Numbered from the stretch's first letter, positions 1 through 6,919 are shown. The stretch is 7,355 nucleotides of DNA from Bacillota bacterium (GCA_023436765.1 JAEZHX010000065.1:1-7355); one strand, 5' to 3'. The notes: a model not told the origin generated them from the letters alone. Made by a program: numbers and translations.

Positions 1-591
1 GGAAGTAAGGATTCTACGTATCGGATCATGAAGGAGAAGGCGGAGAACCTTCCTGCTTTTGAACCGGTGACGAAGCCAAACGGAGGTCATGGGGCAACTG
101 TACTATTTGGTTATAACTACGCACTGAAGGCCGGTGCTGACTACATCTTTCAGACGGACTCGGATGGGCAGACCTTGCCAGAGGAATTCTGGCCCTTCTG
201 GGAGCAGAGGCAGAAGTACGATATGGTTATCGGGCACAGAAAGGGCAGACAGGACGGAATATCACGCGTCTTTGTAACGAAGACTCTGAAATTTGTTCTG
301 TGGCTTTGCTTCCATGTCAGTATCACGGATGCGAATACGCCATTCCGGCTGATGAAGTCAGAAACCCTGAAGCAATATATCAAGCTGGTACCGGAGGGCT
401 TTAATCTGTCCAATGTGCTGATCTCCGTCATCTATGCGAAGAAAAAGCTGAAGGTAAGATATCAGCAGGTTACGTTCCGTCCGAGACAAGGTGGAGTTAA
501 TTCCATCAATATGAAGAAAATCTTCCGGATCGGCAGACAGGCTCTGAAGGATTTCCGCAGAATTAATCATGTACTGAAGAAGCAGGGATAA
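1..591 (+). CDS. Family 2 glycosyltransferase, polyprenyl-phosphate sugar synthase (DPM1-like), 5'-truncated by window edge
   Basis: The reading frame is open from base 1, and the first residues, GSKDSTYRI, match the (D)DGSxD(S/T) nucleotide-sugar motif that lies about 35-45 residues into GT2 enzymes. The ATG at 28 is therefore internal and the true start lies outside the window. Visible landmarks are a GHGATVLFGY stretch (the GNGxAxxxG helix of the family), the metal-binding DxD as DSDGQ (D and D codons at 157-165), and a TPFRLM segment typical of the dolichol-phosphate mannosyltransferase-like branch. The C-terminus is basic and I see no membrane-anchor helices after the catalytic domain. 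Family knowledge: such enzymes move a sugar from UDP or GDP onto polyprenyl phosphate at the inner face of the membrane. The DUF2298 gene follows after 65 nt with no terminator, so an operon is likely. Sugar and lipid carrier cannot be told from sequence. Confidence 0.88.
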   Translation, partial: GSKDSTYRIMKEKAENLPAFEPVTKPNGGHGATVLFGYNYALKAGADYIFQTDSDGQTLPEEFWPFWEQRQKYDMVIGHRKGRQDGISRVFVTKTLKFVLWLCFHVSITDANTPFRLMKSETLKQYIKLVPEGFNLSNVLISVIYAKKKLKVRYQQVTFRPRQGGVNSINMKKIFRIGRQALKDFRRINHVLKKQG

Positions 592-656
592 GGTTGAAAG
601 GTACTTTTTATAGGATAAGAAATATGATATAGGTTAGAGTGAAGTGAGGAATTGTT

Positions 657-3023
657 ATGCTGAGGAAAGTAATCTGTACCGTATCTGTAGTTACCCTTGC
701 GGTAATGGGAAAATATCTGCTGAAAGGGGATTATCTGCCCTTTTTACAGTGGTGGGTGATGGTGTTAGGGCTTGGTCTGATTTTCCTGCCGATCACGGAT
801 TTATTATTCAGTACCTTTGAAGACAGGGGGTATCTGTTTTCCAAGACCATCGGCATAGCAATCAGTGGCTATCTTATGTGGCTATTATCCTCTCTTCGAA
901 TCTTACGGTTCTCTGCGGCCAATTGTCTGCTGACCACCGGTCTCTGTCTGGTGATTAATGTCGCCGTCATGCTGATTAGATATCGAAATGCTAGGAAGCT
1001 GAAGGCAGGAGAACATGTCAGGATTCACAAGCCGTCCATCTTTCATAAGAATACGGTGGAATTAATGATTATGGAGGAGATTCTGTTCTTCGGCATCTTC
1101 TTATTATTCATTTACATCAGGGGCTTTAAGCCTGAGGCATATGGGACAGAGAAATTCATGGATTATGGCTTCATGACTGCCATGGACCGGACAGATTTCA
1201 TGCCTCCGAAGGATTTCTGGTATGCCGGTACAACCCTGAATTATTATTATGTGGGGCAGTTCATGGCGACCTTTCTGTCAAAGCTAACCTTTGTAGGAAC
1301 TGCAAACGGCTATAATCTTATGCTGATGATGACCGGAGCCTTTACCTTTTTACTTCCGTTTTCCATCGCATATCAACTGATGATAAATTACAGGAGAGAG
1401 CGCAGCAGCCGAAAGGGAGTTCTACCTGCCATCAGCGGTATGCTGGCGGGAGCAGGAGTCTGTCTGGCAGGAAATATGCATTACCCGATTTTTAAGTGGC
1501 TGGTTCCGTCATTTCAAAAGAACATTTTAAAAATGAAGGAGAGTGAGCTATATCACTACTGGTTCCCGGATGCTACCAGATTCATCGGATATTATCCGGA
1601 GACAAACGATAAGACGATCCATGAGTTCCCGGCTTATTCCTTTGTGCTGGGAGACCTGCATGCCCACGTGATCAACCTGCTGTTTGTCTTAACCGTGCTG
1701 GGAATTCTGCTGGCATGGCTGTTAGGGCGCAAGGATAAAATAGCTATTCAAGGAGATCGGAAGAAGAATACTGTAGCTCTGTTAAAGGAGGTATTCCATC
1801 CCTCCATTCTAATGCTGGGCTTCTTTATCGGATTATTCCATACGACAAATTTCTGGGATTATCCCATTTATTATGTTGTTTCCGGTGCTGTTATTCTATT
1901 TTCTAATATGGTTGTATATAATTTTAAAATAAAGGGTTATCTTCTGACAGCATTTCAAGGAATTCTCGTATTGGTAGTGGGGGAAATCATATGTCTTCCC
2001 TTCACGTTAAGCTTTAACCAGATTTCGGCCACACCTCTCTGGACCGTTGCACGTACCCCCATTTACCAGCTGGCAATTCTATGGGGGCTTCCGATTGCTG
2101 TGGTGATAGCCTTCCTGGTATTCACGATCAAGGATTTTATCGCCAGAAGGAAACTCAGAAAACACCCGAAGAAGGCAAAGAATCAAAAGATTACGAAGGA
2201 AAATGGTCTGCTTCTGTACATGCAGGGGTTGAACAGCTCAGAACTATTTATCCTTACGATCGGACTATGTGCGATCGGTTTGATTTTGCTTCCTGAGATT
2301 GTATATATCAAGGATATCTATTCGGGAGATTATAAAAGAGCCAACACGATGTTCAAGCTGACCTATCAGGCCTTTGTCATGTTCGGAATTTGTATGTCCT
2401 TTATCCTGATCAGGCTGCTTGCCTATGGCAGAACCCGGTTGCAGAAGCTGTCAGCCGGAGTAGGGTTGTTTCTGCTTTGCCTGACCCTGTTCTATGTGCA
2501 GAATGCAACTAAGGCCTGGTATGGGAACATCTTTGAACCGGAAAAATACAAGGGAATGGATTCTACGGCCTTCATGGAGGACGAATTGCCGGAGGATTAT
2601 GAAGCTACGAAATGGATACTCAAGAATATCGAAGGTACGCCGGTTATGCTGGAAGCTAACGGCGAAAGTTATACAATCTACGAAAGAATCTCGGTGATTA
2701 CAGGTCTTCCGACTGTTCTTGGCTGGTATACCCATGAAAGACTATGGAAATCCGAGCCGGACGTTACGGATGAGATGGTAACTGCGATGCTTGATGAGCG
2801 CGCTGCGGACATCCAGACGATCTATACCTCCGATGATGAAGCTGCAATCAGAGCCCTGCTTCAAAAATATGATATTTCTTATATCTATGTGGGCAAACCG
2901 GAAGAGGACAAATACGGATCAGTGAATCATGAACTGATTAAAAATCTGGGAACAGTTGTATATGAAGCCCCGGATCTCGATCAAACATATGAAACCTATA
3001 TCGTTGAAGTATATAAGAAATAA
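657..3023 (+). CDS. DUF2298 'YYY' polytopic membrane protein, probable GT-C-like glycosyltransferase
   Basis: This 788-residue protein has about 14 hydrophobic segments and a soluble C-terminal domain from about residue 640. It shows the DUF2298/Chlor_Arch_YYY hallmarks: EKFMD at 165-169 in the first large outer loop, NYYYVGQ from N195, GDLHAH at 332-337, FHTTNFWDYP around H395-D401, and GDYKRANTMFK with D558, R561 and N563. The tail carries the conserved TGLPTVLGW and YDISYIYVG blocks. Length is normal for the family. The start at 657 is supported by GTGAGGA at 644-650, six bases upstream. Family knowledge: the function is uncharacterised, and the topology with an acidic motif in the first outer loop resembles GT-C enzymes that use polyprenyl-linked sugars. 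I infer that it uses the product of the upstream GT2 on an extracellular polymer or protein. It could also be a transporter or flippase of such lipids. No frameshift or missing block is visible. Confidence 0.9.
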   Translation: MLRKVICTVSVVTLAVMGKYLLKGDYLPFLQWWVMVLGLGLIFLPITDLLFSTFEDRGYLFSKTIGIAISGYLMWLLSSLRILRFSAANCLLTTGLCLVINVAVMLIRYRNARKLKAGEHVRIHKPSIFHKNTVELMIMEEILFFGIFLLFIYIRGFKPEAYGTEKFMDYGFMTAMDRTDFMPPKDFWYAGTTLNYYYVGQFMATFLSKLTFVGTANGYNLMLMMTGAFTFLLPFSIAYQLMINYRRERSSRKGVLPAISGMLAGAGVCLAGNMHYPIFKWLVPSFQKNILKMKESELYHYWFPDATRFIGYYPETNDKTIHEFPAYSFVLGDLHAHVINLLFVLTVLGILLAWLLGRKDKIAIQGDRKKNTVALLKEVFHPSILMLGFFIGLFHTTNFWDYPIYYVVSGAVILFSNMVVYNFKIKGYLLTAFQGILVLVVGEIICLPFTLSFNQISATPLWTVARTPIYQLAILWGLPIAVVIAFLVFTIKDFIARRKLRKHPKKAKNQKITKENGLLLYMQGLNSSELFILTIGLCAIGLILLPEIVYIKDIYSGDYKRANTMFKLTYQAFVMFGICMSFILIRLLAYGRTRLQKLSAGVGLFLLCLTLFYVQNATKAWYGNIFEPEKYKGMDSTAFMEDELPEDYEATKWILKNIEGTPVMLEANGESYTIYERISVITGLPTVLGWYTHERLWKSEPDVTDEMVTAMLDERAADIQTIYTSDDEAAIRALLQKYDISYIYVGKPEEDKYGSVNHELIKNLGTVVYEAPDLDQTYETYIVEVYKK

Positions 3024-3074
3024 TTTATTCTGCACCGCTGAGAAGTTAGTAGTGCATCAGCGCAAAATTAAGCT

Positions 3075-3086
3075 GTTCGTACGAAC
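3075..3086. promoter_or_regulatory. 12-bp perfect palindrome, candidate operator upstream of the L,D-transpeptidase gene
   Basis: GTTCGTACGAAC is a perfect 12-bp palindrome in the 154-nt gap before the transpeptidase gene. A -10-like hexamer CATAAT (5/6) lies at 3104-3109, which would place the -35 box at about 3081-3086, on the right half of the palindrome. No good -35 hexamer is visible there, as would fit a regulated promoter. The palindrome is seen directly; regulator binding is inference. It has no loop, so it is unlikely to act as an RNA terminator. Confidence 0.35.
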
Positions 3087-3177
3087 CGCGGTGACTGAAT
3101 ACTCATAATAGAAAATACTTCATGAGCGACTGGAAGGAACTACAGAGGACTATGATGACTAGAATTAGAGGTGCAGT

Positions 3178-4533
3178 ATGAATGGTTTCAGTAAGAAAGC
3201 TTTTCGCTACGGAAAGTATATCATTGCCTTAGGATCAATGGCTTTTCTTATCTTCATTAGTACAAAAATGGTACTGGCAGGAACAGATTATCCATACCTG
3301 ATTAAAGTTAACAGGGTGCAAAATACAATTACGGTCTATGAGAAGGATCAAGCCGGAGAGTATACTGTACCTGTAAAAGCAATCGTCTGTTCCGTGGGAC
3401 AGAATGGAACAGAGACAATACTAGGAACATTTCAGACAAAGGGAAAATATCGATGGAAAGCACTGATGGGAGATGTGTGGGGACAATATTCCACTAGGAT
3501 CGTTGGTGGGATCCTGTTTCATTCGGTCTATTATTATGAGAATGAGAATCCGGCATCGCTTGCTGTCAAAGAATACAATAAATTAGGAAAACCCGCTTCC
3601 CACGGCTGTATCCGTATGACAGTCGGAGACGCGAAATGGATTTATGATCATTGCCCTATAGGGACTACTGTCATTATCTATGATGATAAGAAGAATCCCG
3701 GACCGTTAGGAAAGCCGGAGGCGATGAAAATTACGTCCTCATTACGGTGGGATCCTACCGATCCCACCAAAGGGAATCCGTATTGGAATAAGAAGCCTAC
3801 GATCACAGGAGCAAAGAACAGAACAGTTGAATTGGGTGAGGAGATCGACCTATTGGAAGGGATCACAGCAAAATCCTCAGGGAGAACGGATATCACCGAA
3901 GACATTAGGATCGAAGGTATCGTAGATTGGTATAAAGCCGGTAAATATAAGATTACATATTCCGTGACCGATGCTATGGGCAAAGCCTGTAGCAAAACAA
4001 CCACTATTACTGTGGAGGACAGCATGGAACCACCTAAATTTGTAGGAGTCCGTGACCGGATTGTTGCCAATGAAGACCAGATCACACCTGAGAATGTGAT
4101 GAAGGGCGTCAGAGCTTTTCAGGGAGGCAAATTACTGGAACAGGAAAAGATTGAGGTCGATATAGAACAAATATTAGAGGATGAATATGAAGTTACTTAT
4201 CAGGTATATGCCGGTAAAGTTATCCTGACATCGATAACTACGAGATTTATCATTGATGATTTGGCACCTGTGATCTCCAATATCAGTGACCGGGTATTGG
4301 AACCGGGGCAGGTTCCTGACCGCGAGTATGCCCTTGTGGGGGTAAGCATTACGGATAATTATACTAAGATGAAACTGGAGGATATACAGGTGACTATAGA
4401 AGAAACTCAGAGCAATACCGGAGATTCCTCTGAAGCAGCAGATGCGGCAGGGATACCAAATTATCTTGTTACCTACGAAGCGACGGACGAGGTCGGAAAT
4501 ATAGTAAGAAATACAGTACATTTTCATTATTGA
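3178..4533 (+). CDS. L,D-transpeptidase (YkuD family) with C-terminal Ig-like repeats
   Basis: This is a 451-residue exported cell-wall enzyme. A hydrophobic segment at residues 14-34 is a signal peptide or anchor; a possible cleavage follows VLA at 32-34. The YkuD catalytic domain covers about 38-169 and has the full active-site signature: H115 in FHSVYY, then S141-H142-G143-C144 and R146, with C144 as nucleophile. A Pro-rich linker (WDPTDPTKG, 191-199) leads to three Ig-like modules resembling DUF5011/bacterial Ig folds at about 206-282, 284-360 and 363-451. The first and third have the typical Tyr-x-V-(T/S)-(Y)-x-(A/V)-TD-x-x-G ending; the second is divergent. Family knowledge: YkuD enzymes make 3-3 peptidoglycan crosslinks or attach proteins to the wall. 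The Ig-like tail probably spaces or binds the enzyme in the wall (inference). Start choice: AGAGGTG at 3167-3173 precedes ATG 3178. It sits 154 nt after the DUF2298 gene. No sortase motif is present. Confidence 0.92.
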   Translation: MNGFSKKAFRYGKYIIALGSMAFLIFISTKMVLAGTDYPYLIKVNRVQNTITVYEKDQAGEYTVPVKAIVCSVGQNGTETILGTFQTKGKYRWKALMGDVWGQYSTRIVGGILFHSVYYYENENPASLAVKEYNKLGKPASHGCIRMTVGDAKWIYDHCPIGTTVIIYDDKKNPGPLGKPEAMKITSSLRWDPTDPTKGNPYWNKKPTITGAKNRTVELGEEIDLLEGITAKSSGRTDITEDIRIEGIVDWYKAGKYKITYSVTDAMGKACSKTTTITVEDSMEPPKFVGVRDRIVANEDQITPENVMKGVRAFQGGKLLEQEKIEVDIEQILEDEYEVTYQVYAGKVILTSITTRFIIDDLAPVISNISDRVLEPGQVPDREYALVGVSITDNYTKMKLEDIQVTIEETQSNTGDSSEAADAAGIPNYLVTYEATDEVGNIVRNTVHFHY

Positions 4534-4558
4534 CAGAAAGGGTTAAATTGGTTATTAT
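4530..4558 (+). promoter_or_regulatory. Sigma-A-type promoter overlapping the transpeptidase stop codon
   Basis: A perfect -35 box TTGACA lies at 4530-4535, so the TGA stop of the transpeptidase gene (4531-4533) is inside it. After exactly 17 bases comes TATTAT at 4553-4558, a 5/6 match to the -10 consensus. Transcription would begin near 4565, about 27 nt before the ATG at 4592. The match and spacing are as good as one expects of a housekeeping promoter in a clostridium. Activity is inferred. Confidence 0.7.
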
Positions 4559-4591
4559 TATGTAAAATAAAGGGGGAGAGGGTGAAGACCA

Positions 4592-5125
4592 ATGATTTTA
4601 GTGCGAGAGCGGCTACGTACGTTAGAACTTCCGGTATTGTTTAGCTGGTTCATGATCTATAGCGCTATTGGTTGGTTCTATGAGACCTCCTACTGTTATC
4701 TTACAACCGGAAGACTCATGAACAGAGGGTTCCTATACGGGCCTTTGATCCCAATCTATGGGTTAAGCATACTCGCTATGATCGTACTGTTTGCTAATCG
4801 ATGTCAGAGCATCCTTTCATTATTCCTATCCTGCGCAATGGTTGCAACAGCCCTGGAGTATTTCAGCTCCTATTGGATGGAGCTGGTTTTCCAGAGAAGA
4901 TGGTGGAATTACTCCAAGATGATGTTTAACATTAACGGAAGGGTCTGTCTGGGTGCCTCGATATTATTTGGGCTTTGCGGAGTATTGTTTGTACGATTTA
5001 TTCATCCGATGATTCTCCGGATACTGAATTTCTTCTCGGATTCCTTCCTCAGGAGGGCTAACCGAATCATGCTTACATTATTTTTAATGGATGTAATGTT
5101 ATCTTTCAGAAGAAGCTTGTTATAA
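4592..5125 (+). CDS. PF06541 (CmpB-like, 'putative ABC-transporter type IV') membrane protein
   Basis: This 177-residue integral membrane protein has about four hydrophobic segments (roughly 14-37, 52-68, 74-90 and 118-136) and a basic C-terminus with a weak fifth. Its conserved blocks match the PF06541 family of clostridial membrane proteins: GWFYE at 27-31, NRGFLYGPLIPIYG at 44-57, LEY at 88-90, ELVF at 97-100 followed by WWNYS at 104-108, and NINGRVCL at 113-120. Family knowledge: the name 'ABC-transporter type IV' comes from annotation; the function is unproven and no ATPase gene is adjacent. Start choice: a purine-rich GAGAGGGTG at 4576-4584 lies seven bases before ATG 4592. The GTG at 4582 is in another frame. 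A strong promoter directly upstream suggests separate expression from the transpeptidase gene. An envelope role is likely from the membrane location and the neighbours, but the mechanism is unknown. Confidence 0.85.
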   Translation: MILVRERLRTLELPVLFSWFMIYSAIGWFYETSYCYLTTGRLMNRGFLYGPLIPIYGLSILAMIVLFANRCQSILSLFLSCAMVATALEYFSSYWMELVFQRRWWNYSKMMFNINGRVCLGASILFGLCGVLFVRFIHPMILRILNFFSDSFLRRANRIMLTLFLMDVMLSFRRSLL

Positions 5126-5126
5126 T
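5118..5126 (+). promoter_or_regulatory. Extended -10 promoter candidate for citrate synthase, overlapping the upstream stop codon
   Basis: TGTTATAAT at 5118-5126 is a perfect TGn extended -10 element with a perfect TATAAT at 5121-5126. It covers the TAA stop (5123-5125) of the PF06541 gene. The best -35 is weak: TTATCT at 5099-5104, spacing 16, 3/6 match; extended -10 promoters often tolerate this. Transcription would start near 5133 and give a leader of about 135 nt containing the 5164-5197 hairpin. A second -35-like TTGACG at 5206-5211 has no matching -10 at normal spacing. Confidence 0.45.
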
Positions 5127-5163
5127 ACATAATTTAAGATAAGATATCATTAACAAAAGAATA

Positions 5164-5197
5164 CAGCAGGCAGAAGCCTTATGACATCTGCCTGCTG
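5164..5197. terminator. Perfect 11-bp hairpin: terminator or leader structure before citrate synthase
   Basis: CAGCAGGCAGA (5164-5174) pairs perfectly with TCTGCCTGCTG (5187-5197) around a 12-nt loop. On the plus strand the following tract is only AAACTTTATT, so the U-run is weak; on the minus strand the following tract is TATTCTTTTGTT, somewhat better. It could end transcription of the PF06541 gene, or be a structured element or attenuator in the citrate synthase leader if the 5118-5126 promoter is real. The hairpin is certain; its role is not. Confidence 0.55.
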
Positions 5198-5267
5198 AAA
5201 CTTTATTGACGTTACACTAACCCGATGTTCCCATAGCTTTGGGGCACAATAAGAAAGGAGCAGATGT

Positions 5268-6629
5268 ATGAACAAATTCTCTGAGATTACTCCGGAATTA
5301 ATGAATTTAGCTGACCTCGTCAAAAAAAACAATGTAATTGACCCTGAACTCTATACAAAATATGATGTAAAACGTGGACTGAGGGATGTGAGCGGTAAAG
5401 GTGTGCTGACAGGATTGACTGAGATCTGCGAGGTGCGATCCTATACCATTGTGGATAATGATTATGTGCCCTGTGAGGGCAAGCTGTTTTACAGAGGCAT
5501 CGATGTAGAGGAAATCATTGATGGCTTTATGAGGGACAACCGTTTTGGCTTTGAGGAAGTAACATATCTTCTGATGTTCGGAGAGCTACCGACGCATCAA
5601 AAGTTGGAGGAGTTTATTCGGCTGTTGGAAAAATACCGTGAGCTTCCCCCGAGCTTTGTACGTGACATCATCATGAAGGCACCCAGTAAGGATATGATGA
5701 ATACGCTTGCACGAAGCGTACTTACGCTGTATTCCTATGATGAGAAGGCGGATGACATCTCCATAGAGAATGTGCTTCGTCAGGGACTTCAGCTGATTGC
5801 CCTGTTTCCGTTACTTTCCGTATACGGTTATCAAGCTTATAGCCATTATTATTTTGGGGAGAGCTTAGTAATCCATCCACCTAAGGAAGGGCTTTCCACT
5901 GCTGAGAACATACTTTATATGCTTCGTCCGAATAAGAAATACACCGAGCTGGAAGCAAAGATCCTGGACATTGCACTGGTACTTCATGCGGAGCATGGCG
6001 GTGGTAATAACTCCACCTTCACGACCCATGTCGTTTCTTCCTCCGGAACAGATACCTATTCCACAGTCGCTGCATCCATTGGCTCTTTAAAGGGACCCAA
6101 GCACGGCGGTGCAAACATCAAGGTCATGCAAATGTTTGAGGACATGAAGCAGAATGTTAAGAATTGGGGCGACGAGGAGGAGGTTGGAAGATATCTCTCC
6201 GATCTGCTGAACAAGAAAGCCTTCGATAAGGCCGGTTTAATCTATGGTATGGGCCATGCGGTCTACTCCCTGTCCGACCCGAGAGCTAACGTCTTGAAGA
6301 GTTATGTAAAGAGCCTATCAGAGGAAAAAGGCCTGTTAAAAGAATTTACCTTATATGAGACAGTAGAACGCCTCGCTCCGGAGATCATCGCCAGTGAACG
6401 TAAGATGTACAAGGGTGTCAGTGCTAATGTCGATTTCTATAGTGGCTTTGTTTATCATATGCTCGGACTTCCGATGGAGCTGTATACACCGATCTTTGCT
6501 ATCGCCAGAATATCCGGCTGGGTTGCACATAGGCTGGAGGAGCTGAATAATGCAGGCAAGATTATCCGTCCTGCGTATAAGAATGTCGCAAAGCATAAGG
6601 ATTATAAGAACTTGGCTGATAGGACGTAA
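5268..6629 (+). CDS. gltA: Citrate synthase (Si-type; citrate/2-methylcitrate synthase family)
   Basis: This enzyme condenses oxaloacetate with acetyl-CoA to give citrate in the cytoplasm. The 453-residue protein is full length and has every active-site landmark: HAEHGGGNNS with H240 and H243, GPKHGG with H279, GMGHAVY with H330, NVDFYSG with D389, and WVAHRLEE with R422. H279, H330 and D389 correspond to the classical His-His-Asp catalytic set. The N-terminal extension of about 45 residues before the GLTEICEV block is usual in clostridial members. Start choice: AAAGGAG at 5254-5260 lies seven bases before ATG 5268; the ATG at 5264 is out of frame. No aconitase or isocitrate dehydrogenase gene follows; a terminator does, so it is monocistronic here. 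In anaerobes it usually serves 2-oxoglutarate and glutamate supply. 2-Methylcitrate synthase activity cannot be excluded, but no prp genes are adjacent. The symbol is given by function, not by proven orthology. Confidence 0.95.
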   Translation: MNKFSEITPELMNLADLVKKNNVIDPELYTKYDVKRGLRDVSGKGVLTGLTEICEVRSYTIVDNDYVPCEGKLFYRGIDVEEIIDGFMRDNRFGFEEVTYLLMFGELPTHQKLEEFIRLLEKYRELPPSFVRDIIMKAPSKDMMNTLARSVLTLYSYDEKADDISIENVLRQGLQLIALFPLLSVYGYQAYSHYYFGESLVIHPPKEGLSTAENILYMLRPNKKYTELEAKILDIALVLHAEHGGGNNSTFTTHVVSSSGTDTYSTVAASIGSLKGPKHGGANIKVMQMFEDMKQNVKNWGDEEEVGRYLSDLLNKKAFDKAGLIYGMGHAVYSLSDPRANVLKSYVKSLSEEKGLLKEFTLYETVERLAPEIIASERKMYKGVSANVDFYSGFVYHMLGLPMELYTPIFAIARISGWVAHRLEELNNAGKIIRPAYKNVAKHKDYKNLADRT

Positions 6630-6675
6630 GACGTGACAGAGCAGTAGATTATAAAACTAAAATTTACTTTTATAT

Positions 6676-6727
6676 AAGAAAGAGAGTTTCAGACACAATC
6701 CTTTATCCTGAAGCTTTCTTTTTTATT
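6676..6727 (+). terminator. Rho-independent terminator after citrate synthase
   Basis: An interrupted stem is formed by AAGAAAG (6676-6682) with CTTTCTT (6714-6720) and by TTCAG (6688-6692) with CTGAA (6708-6712), separated by an internal loop. It runs directly into a T-rich tract, TTTCTTTTTTATT, ending at 6727. It lies 47 nt after the citrate synthase stop and on the correct strand to end that transcript. The stem is AU-rich, so efficiency is uncertain. Confidence 0.65.
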
Positions 6728-6877
6728 GGATTAAAGAATATTCTTAATTTTTTTATCTTGATTTCGACATTATTAGAATTAATTTCTAGTGTATAACCTT
6801 TTATTCTGCATATACTAGTATCGTAACAAAGGATGAAATAATTATTCAGTATAATTAATTCAAGCCGATGTTACTTC

Positions 6878-6919
6878 ATATAAATGTAAGAATATAAATG
6901 TAACTTATGTATTGTAACT
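6878..6919 (+). repeat. Three tandem 14-bp units upstream of the SASP gene
   Basis: ATATAAATGTAA occurs at 6878-6889 and again at 6892-6903, a perfect 12-bp repeat in a 14-bp period. A third, degenerate unit at 6906-6919 keeps TTGTAACT in phase, so TGTAA recurs at 6885, 6899 and 6913. The repeats lie about 85-125 bp before the SASP start codon. They may be tandem binding sites or simple slippage in AT-rich DNA. Confidence 0.7.

Noticed and set aside
28..591. ATG at 28 as the real start of the glycosyltransferase
   Set aside because: The frame stays open upstream and encodes the conserved GSKDST motif before this ATG, and an enzyme starting here would lack the nucleotide-binding half of the GT-A fold.
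594..628. TTGAAA (594-599) and TATGAT (623-628) as a promoter for the DUF2298 gene
   Set aside because: The boxes are good singly, but the spacer is 23 bases, too long for a sigma-A promoter; read-through from the GT2 gene is simpler.
3036..3062. CGCTGA/TCAGCG inverted repeat as a terminator after the DUF2298 gene
   Set aside because: Only six pairs around a 15-nt loop and no T-tract follows, so termination is not supported.
3678..4085. Minus-strand open frame of 135 codons inside the transpeptidase gene
   Set aside because: It lies wholly antisense to a gene with clear domains, has no recognisable family motif, and is the length expected by chance opposite a long coding region.
6734..6745. 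AAGAATATTCTT palindrome followed by a run of T, as a second terminator
   Set aside because: A perfect palindrome with no loop cannot form a stable RNA hairpin of useful length, and the stem is almost all A-U. It is kept only as part of the intergenic description.
6808..6840. GCATA ... GGATGAAATA as a sigma-F promoter for the SASP gene
   Set aside because: The -10-like decamer matches well (9/10), but the GCATA spacing is 18, about three too long for sigma-F, and it lies more than 160 nt before the start codon.
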